Source: Dioscorea cayenensis subsp. rotundata
Taxonomy: Eukaryota > Streptophyta > Magnoliopsida > Dioscoreales > Dioscoreaceae
DNA: 64,000 nucleotides
Reading direction: 5' to 3'
Assembly: GCF_009730915.1 (NCBI RefSeq)
Contig: NC_052490.1
Span: 32,240,625 to 32,304,624 of the forward strand
The position numbers and the translations under genes are program-made. This document shows positions 1 to 12,491 of the stretch, in pieces; position 1 is the stretch's first letter; each line of letters starts with the position of its first letter. Below the pieces are notes generated by a model. The model was not told the DNA's origin, searched no databases, and was given only the letters and a program-made list of their open reading frames with translations.

Positions 1-110
1 ACCATACAAGTTTAGACGCATGAAATACATTGGCCAATGACCATATAAATATCCCAATTAATGTCAAAGACGATGACTTTCCCTACATGACTTTTTATAT
101 TGTTCTTGGT

Positions 111-116
111 TTGACC
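111..116 (+). promoter_or_regulatory. W-box (TTGACC) upstream of VQ gene
   Basis: TTGACC lies about 180 bases before the VQ start codon and about 55 bases before the putative TATA box. TTGAC[C/T] is the binding core of WRKY factors. VQ proteins are WRKY partners, so a W-box in a VQ promoter would fit feedback control; the match is seen, the function is inferred. Confidence 0.4.
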
Positions 117-171
117 GTTACTTCGGTAATTAGTTCTCCTCGATTTCCCTCCTTCTCAATGTTCTAAATAC

Positions 172-178
172 TATATAA
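172..178 (+). promoter_or_regulatory. TATA box of VQ gene
   Basis: TATATAA stands 121 bases before the VQ start codon, leaving room for a 5' leader of about 85-90 bases with no upstream ATG in the last 60 bases. No other TATA-like site lies in the usual place. Confidence 0.5.
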
Positions 179-292
179 GTATCATATAGCCGCCAAACTT
201 ATCATTTCCTACACTAAAACAACTCACCAATTTTAAGACATATATAACCTTAAACTCTAAGAATAAAGCTCGCCGGCCATCCGTTTATCTTC

Positions 293-565
293 ATGTCTGG
301 TGAGTCTTCAAAGGCCGTGACAGTGAAGATCATTGAAACTCAGTTTGTTCAGACAGATGCCGAGCAGTTCAAGTCTGTTGTCCAAAGATTAACCGGAAAG
401 TCCTCGTCCTCGGCATGTGAAAGAATGAAGATGGTTAATGATAAGGAACAAGGAACAGCGTTGATGGTGGAGTCTAACAAGGTGAAAGTTGATCAGGATG
501 TAGAAGGGTTGAAGTACATGGAGATGCCATCACTTGAAGATTTGTACAAGTTTTTAAGGGACTGA
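293..565 (+). CDS. VQ-motif protein (VQ1/VQ10-like)
   Basis: Intronless gene for a 90-residue protein. The VQ signature FxxxVQxLTG is at residues 26-35 (FKSVVQRLTG), preceded by an acidic TDAEQ stretch; the rest is short and mostly charged, ending MPSLEDLYKFLRD. VQ proteins are plant transcription co-regulators that bind the DNA-binding domain of group I and IIc WRKY factors in the nucleus and tune defence and stress responses. The small size and the VQ motif near the N-terminus resemble Arabidopsis VQ1 and VQ10 rather than the long VQ proteins. The first in-frame ATG is used; a TATA box and a W-box lie upstream. Family assignment is firm; the exact orthologue is a guess. Confidence 0.9.
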   Translation: MSGESSKAVTVKIIETQFVQTDAEQFKSVVQRLTGKSSSSACERMKMVNDKEQGTALMVESNKVKVDQDVEGLKYMEMPSLEDLYKFLRD

Positions 566-1312
566 AAATTTCTAAGTCTGTTAATTATAATGTGTGATTA
601 ATTTGTTGGTGCAATGTTTGATATTTCTTTTTGATTGAATTGGAGGAGTGAATGATGTATTAATTTGTTGTTGAGCACACGGCACTGTAATTGGGTTTGG
701 TTGAGTTAATATTTGTATGACTTATTCATGACATGCATGTTAAGAAGGAGGGTCTGTTACAATGAATGCTAGCCATGAATGTATGATGGTTGGAGTTGTA
801 GATCAAACAAGTAAAGGTGTATTCGGTTGAGTGTGTCAACGACGAGGATGTGATCAATTATGTGTGGTAATGCATTACATAACAATTAATGTGATTGTAT
901 CTCAATTTGATCGGTCAAATATCATGTGATATATACATGTAATTTTTTTAAAAAATTTTTTTTTTACTAAAAGGACAAACCCTAAGTAAAAGTGTGGGGT
1001 AGTTGTTTTGAATATATCGCCTGCTCTCACCCTGGATATAGAGAAAACCATACTGCAGTGCACAAGTAACCATATTCACTACGCACTAATTGAAGGCACA
1101 CACTCCACATGGGAAGGCAGTGCTATAACTGTTGGGGTAGCCCAAAATTGGTGTAATTTTTTTTAAAAAAAAATAAAAAATATTTATTTTAATAAATAAA
1201 TCATAATTTTATTAAAAAAATGATTGAGTACAAGTACATTAAATAATAAAACAGAATTTTGATTTGATTACATAAAACTAATAAGAGCCAAAGAATTCAT
1301 AATACAATGACA
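566..1312. other. VQ 3' flank, no gene seen
   Basis: AT-rich DNA after the VQ stop codon, presumably starting with its 3' UTR. No coding sequence, RNA gene or clear repeat was recognised before the hAT-like element. Confidence 0.5.
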
Positions 1313-1320
1313 TTGGCCCC

Positions 1321-2300
1321 ATAGGGGAAAAAAAGAGGGGGCCAAGGGTGTGCTTGAGCACCCCCTTGCCCCCATGAAAATGTTTATATATTATATATAT
1401 AATATATGTATAATATTAAAATATTAGCAATTATAATTCATATATTTATAGTTATCTCTTTATTTATTTATTTTTTTAAAATTCCAACTCATGCTATATA
1501 TATATATAATATGTTTATATTTTAAATTTTTTTTATTGAATTTATCAAATTAAAATTATCAACTTTTTTATGAATATTAATTTAAAAAATAAAATTATAA
1601 TAAATAAAATAAAAACTTGAAAAAAAATGCAACCACTATCTCAAAAATATCTAAGAAAGATGTAATCCTTATCTCTCAAGTTCAAATGCAATTTTTCTCT
1701 CTTTTATAAATCAAAAGCGTAGTACAACAGTGAAATTTAACTCTATATCATTTGTTGGTTGAGTTGATTGATGAGTTTTTTTCTATTCACTCAATCTCTT
1801 CCAATTTTCTGTTTTATGTGAGACTTATCTTTTTTTTTAATCGAATTTAATTTGATTCATTAATTGTTTTATTATTTTTTTATTAATTTTTTTTTTATAT
1901 TTGTTAAATATTTGTTTTGTTATTTGTTATGAAAATTTGTTATGAAGAATTTATTGTGCAAATTATTATAAAAATTTGTTAAATATTTTTTTATTAATTG
2001 TTGTGAAAATTTTGATTGTTCATTAGATTACAAATTAAATTAGATTATGAATTTGCATTAAGTTCTTTTTAAATTGCATTATTTGTTACTAGTAAGTTGA
2101 GTTGATTGTTAATTATGTAGCCATAATAGTTTTTACATTTAACCCAAAAATTTTTTTAGATGTATGTATATTTTTATATAGATTATTATTATTATTATAA
2201 TCTCAAGTTTGAATTAATAGAATTATTCAAAATTTTTATATATATTTTTTTAAATTTGAATTCAGCACTCCCTTAATTTTATTTCTAGTTTCGCCACTAT
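1321..2300. mobile_element. hAT-like non-autonomous DNA transposon
   Basis: The 980-bp segment is bounded by the 8-bp direct repeat TTGGCCCC (1313-1320 and 2301-2308), the target-duplication length of hAT elements. The left end starts ATAGGGGAAA; the right end read on the minus strand starts ATAGTGGCGAAAC, close to hAT termini of the TAGNGGCG type. Subterminal GC-rich blocks (about 1340-1375) enclose a very AT-rich interior. There is no transposase reading frame, so it would need a transposase in trans. The ends match imperfectly, suggesting some age. Confidence 0.6.
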
Positions 2301-3168
2301 TTGGCCCCACTATATAAAAAGTTGGTGTGGGGATTTAAGAGCATGAATTCAAGTCTTGCTAAATATAGAAATTGTAACGGATGCCCAGTTGTGGGGGCAA
2401 GCTTGCAATTTGAACTTTGTGTCACTAGGCGAGGGTGTATAAGCTGGACAATCAAATTTCTGGCATTGTACATGCACTGGCGGATGCAAGGTAAATATAA
2501 ACTTCATAGGTATATATGTGAAAAACATAAAAATTAAAACAACTTCTCCAAGTAATCCTAAGAAGTTAGTGAGAACCGTGAGTCCTTGACATACCTTTTC
2601 TCTCCCTTTGACTCTCCCCCATGTGGTCACCTATTAGTCACCCTTGTTGCCACCTCACTTTAGGCCTGGCCATCATCGGCTGACCATCCACCGTCCACCA
2701 TCAAAGTACTAATGTCCTTGACGGTGACTCATCAGTTCACCGTCATGTTTCTGGCTCCCGGATGATCTTCTAATCAGGGTTCTACACTCCTTCCTGAATT
2801 GGCGAACAAAGATCAGGCAGTTTACTGCGCCACTTCAACAGGCTGGCCACGAAGGCCGCCTACTACAGTAGGACACCACCAAATAAACCATGTAAGTATA
2901 TCTCAACATGGAGTCCATAATCAGAACAATAATAATTAAACAACCAGAATATCATCTATTTCCACACATAAAAATGATGAAAGCATAAGCATATCCAAAG
3001 TTTCATAAAACGATTTAATACACAACTCATAGCACAAATATTATCATGAAAATTTTTCATCGAACATCAACATTTTTTAAGTAAGAAGCATCAATGAAGA
3101 AGTTTACTTCAAGACAATCAAAGCCTCAATTCAAGTATTAAAACCCAAAAAAAAACTTCACTCAAGCA

Positions 3169-3173
<5 letters not shown>

Positions 3174-3214
<41 letters not shown>
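3174..3214. repeat. (TA)n microsatellite
   Basis: Uninterrupted TA run of about 40 bases inside the degenerate repeat region. Confidence 0.95.
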
Positions 3215-3216
<2 letters not shown>

Positions 3217-4993
3217 TATAATTCTCGTAGAATTATGCACAACAAGCTCACTCACAACTTAGACGATTAAATTTCCCCGGACGCTGATCCTTCGCTGGCT
3301 CCTTGCCTCGAGCTAAGACTTCACCGCCTTGCCAAAACACAAACAAAAATATCAACAAGAATTAGACAAAATAAATCAAACAATGAATCCTTAGGTTTCT
3401 CTAACAAACAACACTAAATTGATCCTAGGGCTGGCTCAAAACTAGATCTTTAGGTTACTAATGAATTTCTAAGGATATGAGCTTCTCTCTAAACCAAAGA
3501 GGAAAAAGAAACAACTAAAGCTCACTGGCGCTATAGTACTGCTACAATAATAAACGCCTGCTACAGTAACCCCGACCTTAACAATGATGTTCTGTCAAAT
3601 TTACAGCATTAAACATGGAAATTTCTATACATACATCAACCACAGTGAATCACAAAATCACTAACTTCAATTTAAACCTATAATCTCCCATAGATCAAGC
3701 TCTAAATCTAGGTTTTTGAAGAATTCAAATACGATAAAATATGAGCAAAATACGGAATAAAACTTGGATTGAAGCTCTTACCGAATTCAAGGGTAAGAGA
3801 GGAAGAGATTTCAAGCTTGGATTCACCGGAATAGGTCGCCGGAGAGGTTTTTTAAAAAAAAAAAATGGGAAGTTGCCGGCCAAAGAAAGGAAGAAGAAGG
3901 AAAAGAAAGAAATGGAGAAATAAGGAGAAAGTAATGCAAAACTCGGGTGATACAGTACCATATGCTACAGTAGTGAGCTGAAAATGCTACAGAAAAATTT
4001 GGTTATAATACAGTACCAAGCTGGTTATAACAGTTTTGGGGGAATTTAAAAATGTGAGCTTCAGTGAATTTGGGGAAGAAGGTGCTTCAATGGTTTTGTC
4101 CCCGTGTTCATTTCATCTATGTTTTTTCTTATATTTATTTTGTACAAAATATGTAATTTTTGTTTGGTTTTAATGTGGGCTTCCCCTCTACCCTCATTGA
4201 GTGTGCCTAGCGTAACGAGGTAAACTCTTTGAACTATTAATTTTGCTAGTTGTTCTTTTGTTTGATGTATCACCAATATTTCAATATATTTGATTAATTT
4301 CCATTGCTTACTCTGTTCTTCTCTCACATTAGTGTTAGTGATGTGACTGATGTTTGAGATGCTAGTTGTTATGTTGAACATTTTAGGGTGATTATATATA
4401 TTTGTTCTTTTATTTTGTCTTCTTGTTGATTATGAATTGTAAGATTTGGTGTTTAGGTTATGAATTATAATTTAAATTTTCTAATTAACATGAGTTTGAT
4501 TATATTTAGAAAGCTATTATAGTGGATAAGATAGTTCTCTTTGCTACTTATATATTTTCTAACATATTTCCTTGTAATCTTTAATTATAATATTTATCTC
4601 ATCAATTTCTGTGTTAATTAGTTTAGATTTCTCAAATGAAGAATCAAACAATTGATTTTTTTTTTTTTAAAGAAAAGAAGCTCTCCAACTAATACATCTA
4701 CTCCATTAAATTTAATTGAGTCTTCAAGTGAAATTATTGTGCATGAGGAAGAACTATCAACTAAAACTCCTTGATTGGCTGAAAAGAAGATGACCTAGAT
4801 TCTTTGGAACGTGATCCCGGAAAGCGCTCACTAATTTGGACTTATCTGATACACCAACAATATGAAATACGGCGTACATGCATCAAAGCCGGTCCATTAA
4901 ATTCAATTATAGAAGCCCCCTCCCCACGGTTTAATTTCTACATTCGATCACTGTGTACACGCTACAGATTTTGCTCTAAAAACAGTATACTTT

Positions 4994-5015
4994 GTGTATT
5001 TGTATAAAAAATCAC

Positions 5016-5076
<61 letters not shown>

Positions 5077-5302
5077 CAAGATTATTTAACTAATTAATCT
5101 ATTATTTGAAGTTACCAAATTGCCATAATGGGGAATTATCTCTAGTATAATTTGTAATTACACATCTGTGTATTTGTATAAAAAAATCACATGTATATAT
5201 ATATATATAAGCAAGATTATTTAACTAATTAATCTATTATTTGAAGTTACCAAATTGCCATAATGGGGAATTATCTCTAGTATAATTTGTAATTACACAT
5301 CT
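4994..5302. repeat. Tandem duplication, two copies
   Basis: Copy A (4994-5167) and copy B (5168-5302) share the same order of words: GTGTATTTGTATAAAA, ATCACATG, a (TA)n run, AAGCAAGATTATTTAAC and on to ACACATCT. They are almost identical except for the length of the TA run (about 55 bases in A, about 16 in B). Near-identity suggests a recent event. Confidence 0.9.
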
Positions 5303-6255
5303 AAATTAACCATGTGATTCATGTGAACAATTATCTTTGTTGGAGGTTACTTGACTTTTCTTCAAATTAAAACCCATTCTAATTATTCTCCATCAGGATC
5401 ATAAATTTATCATGTAAATAATTAAATGCACAACATGTTAACATATAAACGCATCATCATTTTACACCACCAGTTGTGGGACAGGATTGGTTTTCACACG
5501 CAAAGCAAGGAGCCGTTTACATTGCATTGAATATATATATACGTAAATGACCAATTATTCAATGTATATATATATTGGAATATAACTTTATTTGAACATC
5601 TGAATGCCTACCATGAAAAAGTTATATATAATGTACAATAGTACTTATGCATGCATGGTGATCAAGTGCAGCTCTTTCAATGCCAAGAGCTTTTCCACCG
5701 TATATATATATGTATGCATATACATATATATCTTTCTCTTTGCTTTCTCTTGCATGCAAAGGGAGGAAGCACCCTGGCAATGCACTGTGTCAAACGTGAG
5801 GACTTTTTTGAAGCCATGTTTAAAGAGATCATGGAGGAAAAAATAAAAAGGGGGAAGTGAGATTGGGATAAGGCAAGGACCATATATAGCAAGCCATGTC
5901 TCCATCACCACGTATTCATTTGCTTATCCCTTGTGGCTTTGTCTCCTCATTCCTCTCAGTTGGGTTCCTTAGTTTGTCTCTCTGACAAATGAGCTTGTTC
6001 CTCTTTCCATGCACTTAGCTTTCCTCTACATACTCCACACCAAACACTACCACTTGAGGTTTCCTTTTCTCTTTAGTGATGTGGTGAAAGGATAGACTTT
6101 AGTTTTTGGACATGATAAAGACTCTTGTGAGGTCATCCTTGAATGACCTTAAGACTATAAATGATGGTTTTTGTACGAAAAGGATATGGTGGAAAGCTTG
6201 GTGTGTTTCTATTGCTAATTAGAGATTTAATTTTAATGGATGAGTACGTGTATAA

Positions 6256-6257
<2 letters not shown>

Positions 6258-6293
<36 letters not shown>
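6258..6293. repeat. (CA)n(TA)n microsatellite
   Basis: Compound dinucleotide run in intergenic DNA. Confidence 0.9.
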
Positions 6294-6295
<2 letters not shown>

Positions 6296-7745
6296 TGAAG
6301 TGGGTGGTGATAAGCTGTTTAGTCTCCAAGTGTTTAATTTAGAGAAGGGGCATATATGCTGTATTTGGTGTTTTTATTAATTATTATTCTTTCTTTAATA
6401 TCCTTTGCAGTGTAGGGCCATGAGTTCAATAGTTGGAATCACTGTCACATATGATAAAAAGTTAGAGGAAACAGTGCATATATTTATGTTCTAGAAAGAT
6501 GAAGCTGTTCTTGAGAGGTGATAAGATTCAATACTTTTTTCATTATGATATGTATTTGATGCAAAAGAGGATATGATGTTCATGTAGACAATCGATCAAG
6601 TGTCTCTTTGAAATCCCAAAGAACTCTTTTATCTTGAGATCTTCACTTGGCTTTGTATATATGCTTTACAAGCAATCAAGTTTTGTTTTATTATTCCCTT
6701 TTAATGTTTTATCTTTTGGAATATTTGTTCGTTTTGAGAAGTGATATAGAAATAAACATTTTCTTGTAATATAATAAATAAATCATAATTTCATAAGCAG
6801 ACATTGACATATATCATCCAATTCACTGTTTTTTTAGTTAAAAATTTTCATATTTGACGATTGTATTGAACTAATTAAGAAATAAGTAATCAATATTAAA
6901 GATTATGTACCATGGTGACAATATTTTCAAGTTGTTATCATTGTTATTGTTATTATTAAATTTTATTTTCAGAAGTATTTATTCTATTTTATGAAAATCA
7001 AATAAATCAAAGATTCATAGAAAGAGGAAAAAGAGAGACTAACGTATAAGCTATAGCCAACATTAGTAATTTACTAATTTTCCACCTAAATAGTTTATTT
7101 TTTTATATGAAAGTACGTATAAAAATGATTGCCAAATAAAATGAGAGCAAAAGTAATGCACCAAATATTCTAGTGATTATATATAGAGAGAGAAGATATA
7201 TATAAAGTATAATTTGAGCTAACAAAGAGAGAAAATAAAACCAAGAAAACAAACCAAAAAATGAAATCAAACACATGATATCAAAGACAAAGTTAGTTAC
7301 CAAATTCTCCAAGACAAAATGAAGCCGTATATATGTTTCATAGAAACCAAAGAAGAACATCAACAAAAGGGATTAATAATAAAACCTAATAACATGGTCC
7401 ACTCTAAGTTGACAAGAAGAAGCCATGGCCAATTCCATGTTCTTAGGCTTTGTTACACCATGAGATGCATTGAGCCCTTTTCTTTTGTCCTCCTTGTCAT
7501 TCCTTCTCCTTTTCCTTTAATTTCCACCTTTTGTTGTCTTAAAGGCCCCTTCATTGTGTCATTTGTGGTACTAGACCACAATGGGACACCAGAAGGCATC
7601 GTTGTAAAGACAATGACCTCCACTAAAGCAACTTCAACCATGAGCCAAGCACTACATCCTCCAAACCTCAAAATATATTAATCCCTTCTCTTTCTCTCTT
7701 TGCCATCATACCCAACCCAACGCCATCCCTTTCTTTCATATTATC

Positions 7746-7750
<5 letters not shown>

Positions 7751-7784
<34 letters not shown>

Positions 7785-7832
7785 ACAAGGAAAGAATACC
7801 TCCTCTTCAAACTCTCTCTCTCTCTCTCTCTC

Positions 7833-7862
<30 letters not shown>
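7751..7862. repeat. Microsatellite cluster before GH17 gene
   Basis: A (TA)n run, then a (TC)n run, then a (CA)n run, within 150 bases of the GH17 start codon. The pyrimidine-rich part may lie in the 5' leader; length differences here could alter expression (inference). Confidence 0.85.
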
Positions 7863-7863
<1 letters not shown>

Positions 7864-7893
7864 GAGGCTCTTTCTCTTTCTCTGTTTCTTTCC

Positions 7894-9215
7894 ATGGGTT
7901 CCTATATACTCTGTGATGAGATGAGAATAAAGGTGATCTTTGTTATGGTTTTTCTTTTCTCTTCAGGTGACTGTTTTCCTCTTTTAACTTTGTATTCATG
8001 TCCATCATTCGCCTCCAATAAGCCTTCTTTCATACAAAACAATATTCATGCATGATCTCAATGTTCAACACTAGCTAATTTTTGATATGTTTGAATGATA
8101 TATATGTGCTAATTTGTCTACATGCATGCATTGCAGAGTTTGGTCTTCAACAACTTGGTGCAACACTAGGCATCAACTATGGCCAAGTAGCAAACAACCT
8201 CCCATCTCCTGACCAAGCCCTGATCCTCATAAACTCCCTAAAGATCACCAAAACAAGGATCTATGACACCAACCCTCAAGTTCTTACAGCATTTGCTAAC
8301 TCTAGCATTGAGCTTATCATCACTGCACCGAACGAGATCGTCGGAGAATTAACAAATCCACAACAAGCTTTACAATGGGTAATGACCAATGTGCAACCTT
8401 ATATTCCGACAACAAAGATCACCGGCATCGCCGTCGGTAACGAAGTCTATACTACTGAGGATGAAGCTCTCATGTCCAACCTAGTCCCTGCCATGATTGC
8501 CCTCCATTCAGCTCTAGTCCAACTCAGTCTAGACTCATCCATCTATATATCAACAGCTAATTCTCTTGCAGTGCTTGAGAACTCTTATCCTCCATCTTTA
8601 GGTTCATTCAAGCCTGAACTGGTTCCTCTACTTGCCCCATTCTTACAGTTCTTAGACACAACCAAGGCTCCATTCTGGATCAATGCATACCCTTACTTTG
8701 CTTATAAAAATGACCCTATTAGGGTTCCACTAGACTATGTCTTATTTAACCCTAATTCTACAGGGATGGTGGATCCTTACACCAACCTACACTATGACAA
8801 CATGTTATACGCTCAGGTTGATGCAGTGACCTTTGCCATTGCTCGGATGGGGTATGAAGGGATAGAAGTTAGAGTTTCGGAGACCGGTTGGCCTTCGAAA
8901 GGCGATGGCGATGAGATTGGTGCAACAATGGATAATGCTAGAGTTTACAATAGGAACTTGCTACTTAGGCAGATGGAGAATGAAGGGACACCATTGAAGC
9001 CAAACCAGAAGTTGGACGTTTACTTGTTTGCTTTGTTTAATGAGGATTTGAAGCCCGGACCAACATCAGAAAGAAACTATGGTTTGTATCAGCCTGATGG
9101 CACCCTGGCTTACAATGTTGGCCTTACCACCCTCACTTCTGGAGCTTCCATTTCTCTCACTTCTTCTGCTACTTTGGTATGGAATTAATGCATATATAAA
9201 TACTTATTATTTATG

Positions 9216-9250
<35 letters not shown>

Positions 9251-9353
9251 GACTACATGTTTCTTTGTGAGGCAGGGATGTAGAGAAGAAGTTGGGAGCT
9301 TATGGTGTTGGATTTTGATGCTGGCATTGCTAAGAATAATGATGATATTGTGA
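7894..9353 (+). CDS. GPI-anchored glucan endo-1,3-beta-glucosidase (GH17)
   Basis: Exons 7894-7966, 8137-9176 and 9276-9353, all GT-AG, give 396 residues (387 if the in-frame ATG at 7921 is used, which gives a more typical signal peptide: MRIKVIFVMVFLFSS). The mature part opens with the GH17 hallmark GINYGQ. The proton-donor glutamate is in GIAVGNE (E127) and the nucleophile in VSETGWPS (E273); FALFNED and RNYGLYQPDG follow. No CBM43/X8 module is present. Exon 3 adds a hydrophobic end (LWCWILMLALLRIMMIL) just before the stop, a GPI-attachment signal. The enzyme should hydrolyse beta-1,3-glucan (callose) at the outer plasma membrane, as in plasmodesmal or wall-remodelling relatives (BG11/BG14-like). 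Reading on through intron 2 would instead give ...TLVWN and no anchor. Family is certain; substrate and orthologue are inferred. Confidence 0.9.
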
Positions 9354-11790
9354 AGAAAGGAATGGCTTTCATGTGTATATAATTAACTTTGACTCAAGAG
9401 GAAATGAGAAACTATGAGTCAACTTCTCCAAAAGAAGCAAGGAAATTAACTTGTGTATATAATGAAGTATGTGGCCCTATTTCTCATCCTAAACCAACAT
9501 CATTGTTCTTGAGAAGTTAAAGAAAATAAATGCAACATCGATCTCATCATAATCTTCATTTGTTTATAGAGAACCACCAACCAAATCAGATTCTCAATGT
9601 TTTTCATTCATTTATTTATTTATTTTTTCTTGAATATTTCAAGAAAGTGTGGCCAGTGTTAGTAACCTTTGTTCTTCTTTTTCAACTGTTGGCAGGGAAA
9701 AGCAAGTAAAGAGAGCTATGCTTTGCAACGTGGAACGCATTACAAAGGGTCTATAAGATTAGAACTCTTTTCCACTTTGTTGGAATTTTCTTTATTATTA
9801 TTTTTTTAAAAAAAAAAGACTTTTTTTTAGTCAAATATTGGTGATTTAAAAATGGAGGAAAATGGTCAGTATAAGTGAATAAAGACAATGGGCGAAGTGT
9901 GGGGCAAGGTTCTTGCTTTCTGTGGCTTAACTTTATTCTTAGTCCATAACCATAACCTTGTGCAATGGATCACCTTTGTATATATATCATATGACATGAT
10001 CTAGTGATCATTTTCATATTTTAATTATATATATCAAGTCTCATTTTCATGATATCTTTGAAAATTATTGTTGCATTAAAATTATTTTGAGGGTGAGATC
10101 TTTAGATACAAACAAAAATGAAATGTAATAAGAAGAGACAGATACGATTGATAAGATCAAGGTGAGTTTTCCTAGTTAAGAGATTTTTCTTGATTGTTTC
10201 TATCACCTTTAATTAATGGCTTGATATATTTGGAATTAGTAACTAATAAATCCAATTCATGACGTTTAATTAATTAGATATACCCAAAGTCAAAATTTTG
10301 TCTCTTTCAATATTTAAATGCTAAAAAAAAAAAGTCTTTTTCTTTACACATATGTAGTTCACTAAACAAGTATTATTCTTTCACAAATTTGCACCGAAAG
10401 ATTGATAAATTAGGCAGCCTACAATTGATTAAATGTTGTATATATATATTTATTAACAATAAGAATACATTAACATAGAGTGATAAAAATGATAAAAGTG
10501 ATTAATGTGACAATGATAGGCTCAAGAAGGAGAAGCAATTAAAGGATTCCAAAGACTATAAAGCTACAAAGAGGATGCCTTAGAATATGAAATCAAAATG
10601 TGAGAAAAAAAAATATATAGTATTTATTGTGGATCTTATTCATTCCCCATTGGTTGTTATATCCATCTTTCGGCTATCAATCAATTATGTCCCACATTTG
10701 ACTTGGATAAATGAAAATTAGACTTAATCATATACATATACATGATATACAATAATCAAATGTAGATTAATTGTTTATTTGATCTAAAAATGGATGGAAA
10801 TTTAAACAAGTAGTGTGAATTCTATATATCCTTTCATTGTGCAAGAAACAAATAGTACACACAAATTGTATAGATTCCCTTCTGCCTTCTATAAAGTTAT
10901 GGATAAAAAGAGGAGATTCCGAGATGTGTGACGAAGACACACATAAGAGTTAGAGATTAATTTATGTTTTTTTTTTCTCAAAATTTGATTGGAGAATTAA
11001 AAAGCATCGAGTACAAAACTGTGAATTGTAATTCATATTAACATAGAGAAAAACTAAGATAACTATAAGTTGTTCTATTAAGCGAAGATGAGGAAGTTTT
11101 ATAAAGCAGCTATTTTTTAGGAAAAAAAATTCTAGACATAAATGAATTAATAAAACAACGAAATAGATTGAAAATCTTTCATTCTCAAACTTTTTATCAT
11201 AATTACTGGAGATGCTAAGCTTATATTATATTAGTAGCTTAATGTACTAAAGTTATATTATCTAAAGGAATAATGTTATATGCATCGAAAGTACTTAGAA
11301 CACAAATTGAAAGAGAAAATATACAAATATGACCTTTAAGTAACAACCACTATTTGGTGTAGTGGATTGTTACTTAAATAATAAATATGCCAATCTAGGG
11401 TTAGTAATACTGTAGTAATTTGTGCAAATGCCAGTAATACTATAGGAATATTGTTTATTCATAATTTATTGGATCTTTTGTGGGAGGGCGTCGTTTTTCT
11501 CCCCTCCAGAATTGTATGGCTTGAGGAATTTATTAGCTAGATTTGATTTCTGAAAAATCTTTTGTACATGCACATACGTCTCTAATCGCCTTATATGACT
11601 TCTGATCAAGTTAATATATAAATCTCTAAGAGATCAATAAACCACTGTAATTATTGCACTATCATATACATGTCTATATCTTAATTAACAAATTAACCCT
11701 TTTGTCAGATAGCACATGTGGCTTTTAAAAAGAAATACCAACCCTAGTGGTAGTGGATATGTTCCATAAGATCATCACATATACTTTAGA

Positions 11791-11828
<38 letters not shown>

Positions 11829-12432
11829 ACAACATTTTGATTAAATTTAAAATCCATATATATAATATAACACGAGGAGAAACAAAAAACAATTCACCTC
11901 CATACCCACCTTAAAAAAAAGGAAAAAAAGAGAGGAAAATGTGATTGCCAAAAGCTTGAACAAGGAGAATCTAAAATGGTTACAATATGGGGCGGAGTTC
12001 CCCAATGTATAACAATCCACCAATTATAAGAGAACATGGTGTCACTATCATTCATCTTGAAAATTCAATTCATTATACATACATACATAGATACATAGAT
12101 ATAATCTATGGAAATTCATTATGGGTGTGCATGGCCATTTTGAAACACTAGCTAGAGGATGAATGCAAAGCCTGCATACTTCCCACTAATTCTCCGTCAC
12201 TCATTGTCTTAACCTCCCTTAATTGTTCTTCTCTCCCACTCTCAATACAAATTAATGCACAACAAATTAAATGGCCTATAAATCCTTTCAAACTCTCCCA
12301 GACATCAACTAATTATATTGGATGAAAAAGAAGGTGGCATATATTGTGAAAGAGGGCCATGAAGAGGCCGGGCATGAAGTTTGCTTTCTCTCATATAAAA
12401 CAGTTCCAACTTTTCCTTAGGCCTTCTCACTA

Positions 12433-12438
<6 letters not shown>

Positions 12439-12489
<51 letters not shown>
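12439..12489. repeat. (TA)n microsatellite
   Basis: About 50 bases of uninterrupted TA. Confidence 0.95.

Positions 12490-12491
<2 letters not shown>

Larger units (their letters stand above)
2309..7893. other. Gene-free region with degenerate repeats
   Basis: No gene is supported. From 2475 to about 4070 there is moderately GC-rich, repeat-like DNA with recurring TGCTACAGTA words, possibly an old LTR fragment but with no boundaries I can prove. A tandem duplication lies at 4994-5302 and dinucleotide runs at 3174-3214, 5019-5074 and 6258-6293. Short open frames (for example 4061-4381 and 7319-7681) have no recognisable domain. Confidence 0.45.

Noticed and set aside
2475..4070. Possible Gypsy-type solo LTR
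   Set aside because: Repeat-like words (TGCTACAGTA) and a hAT-like CACTGGCGGATGCA word are present, but no paired ends, target duplication or primer site could be found.
4061..4381. 106-codon minus-strand frame
   Set aside because: AT-rich chance frame with no domain, no TATA context and no similarity I recognise.
7319..7681. 120-codon open frame upstream of GH17
   Set aside because: No recognisable domain or gene context; probably chance.
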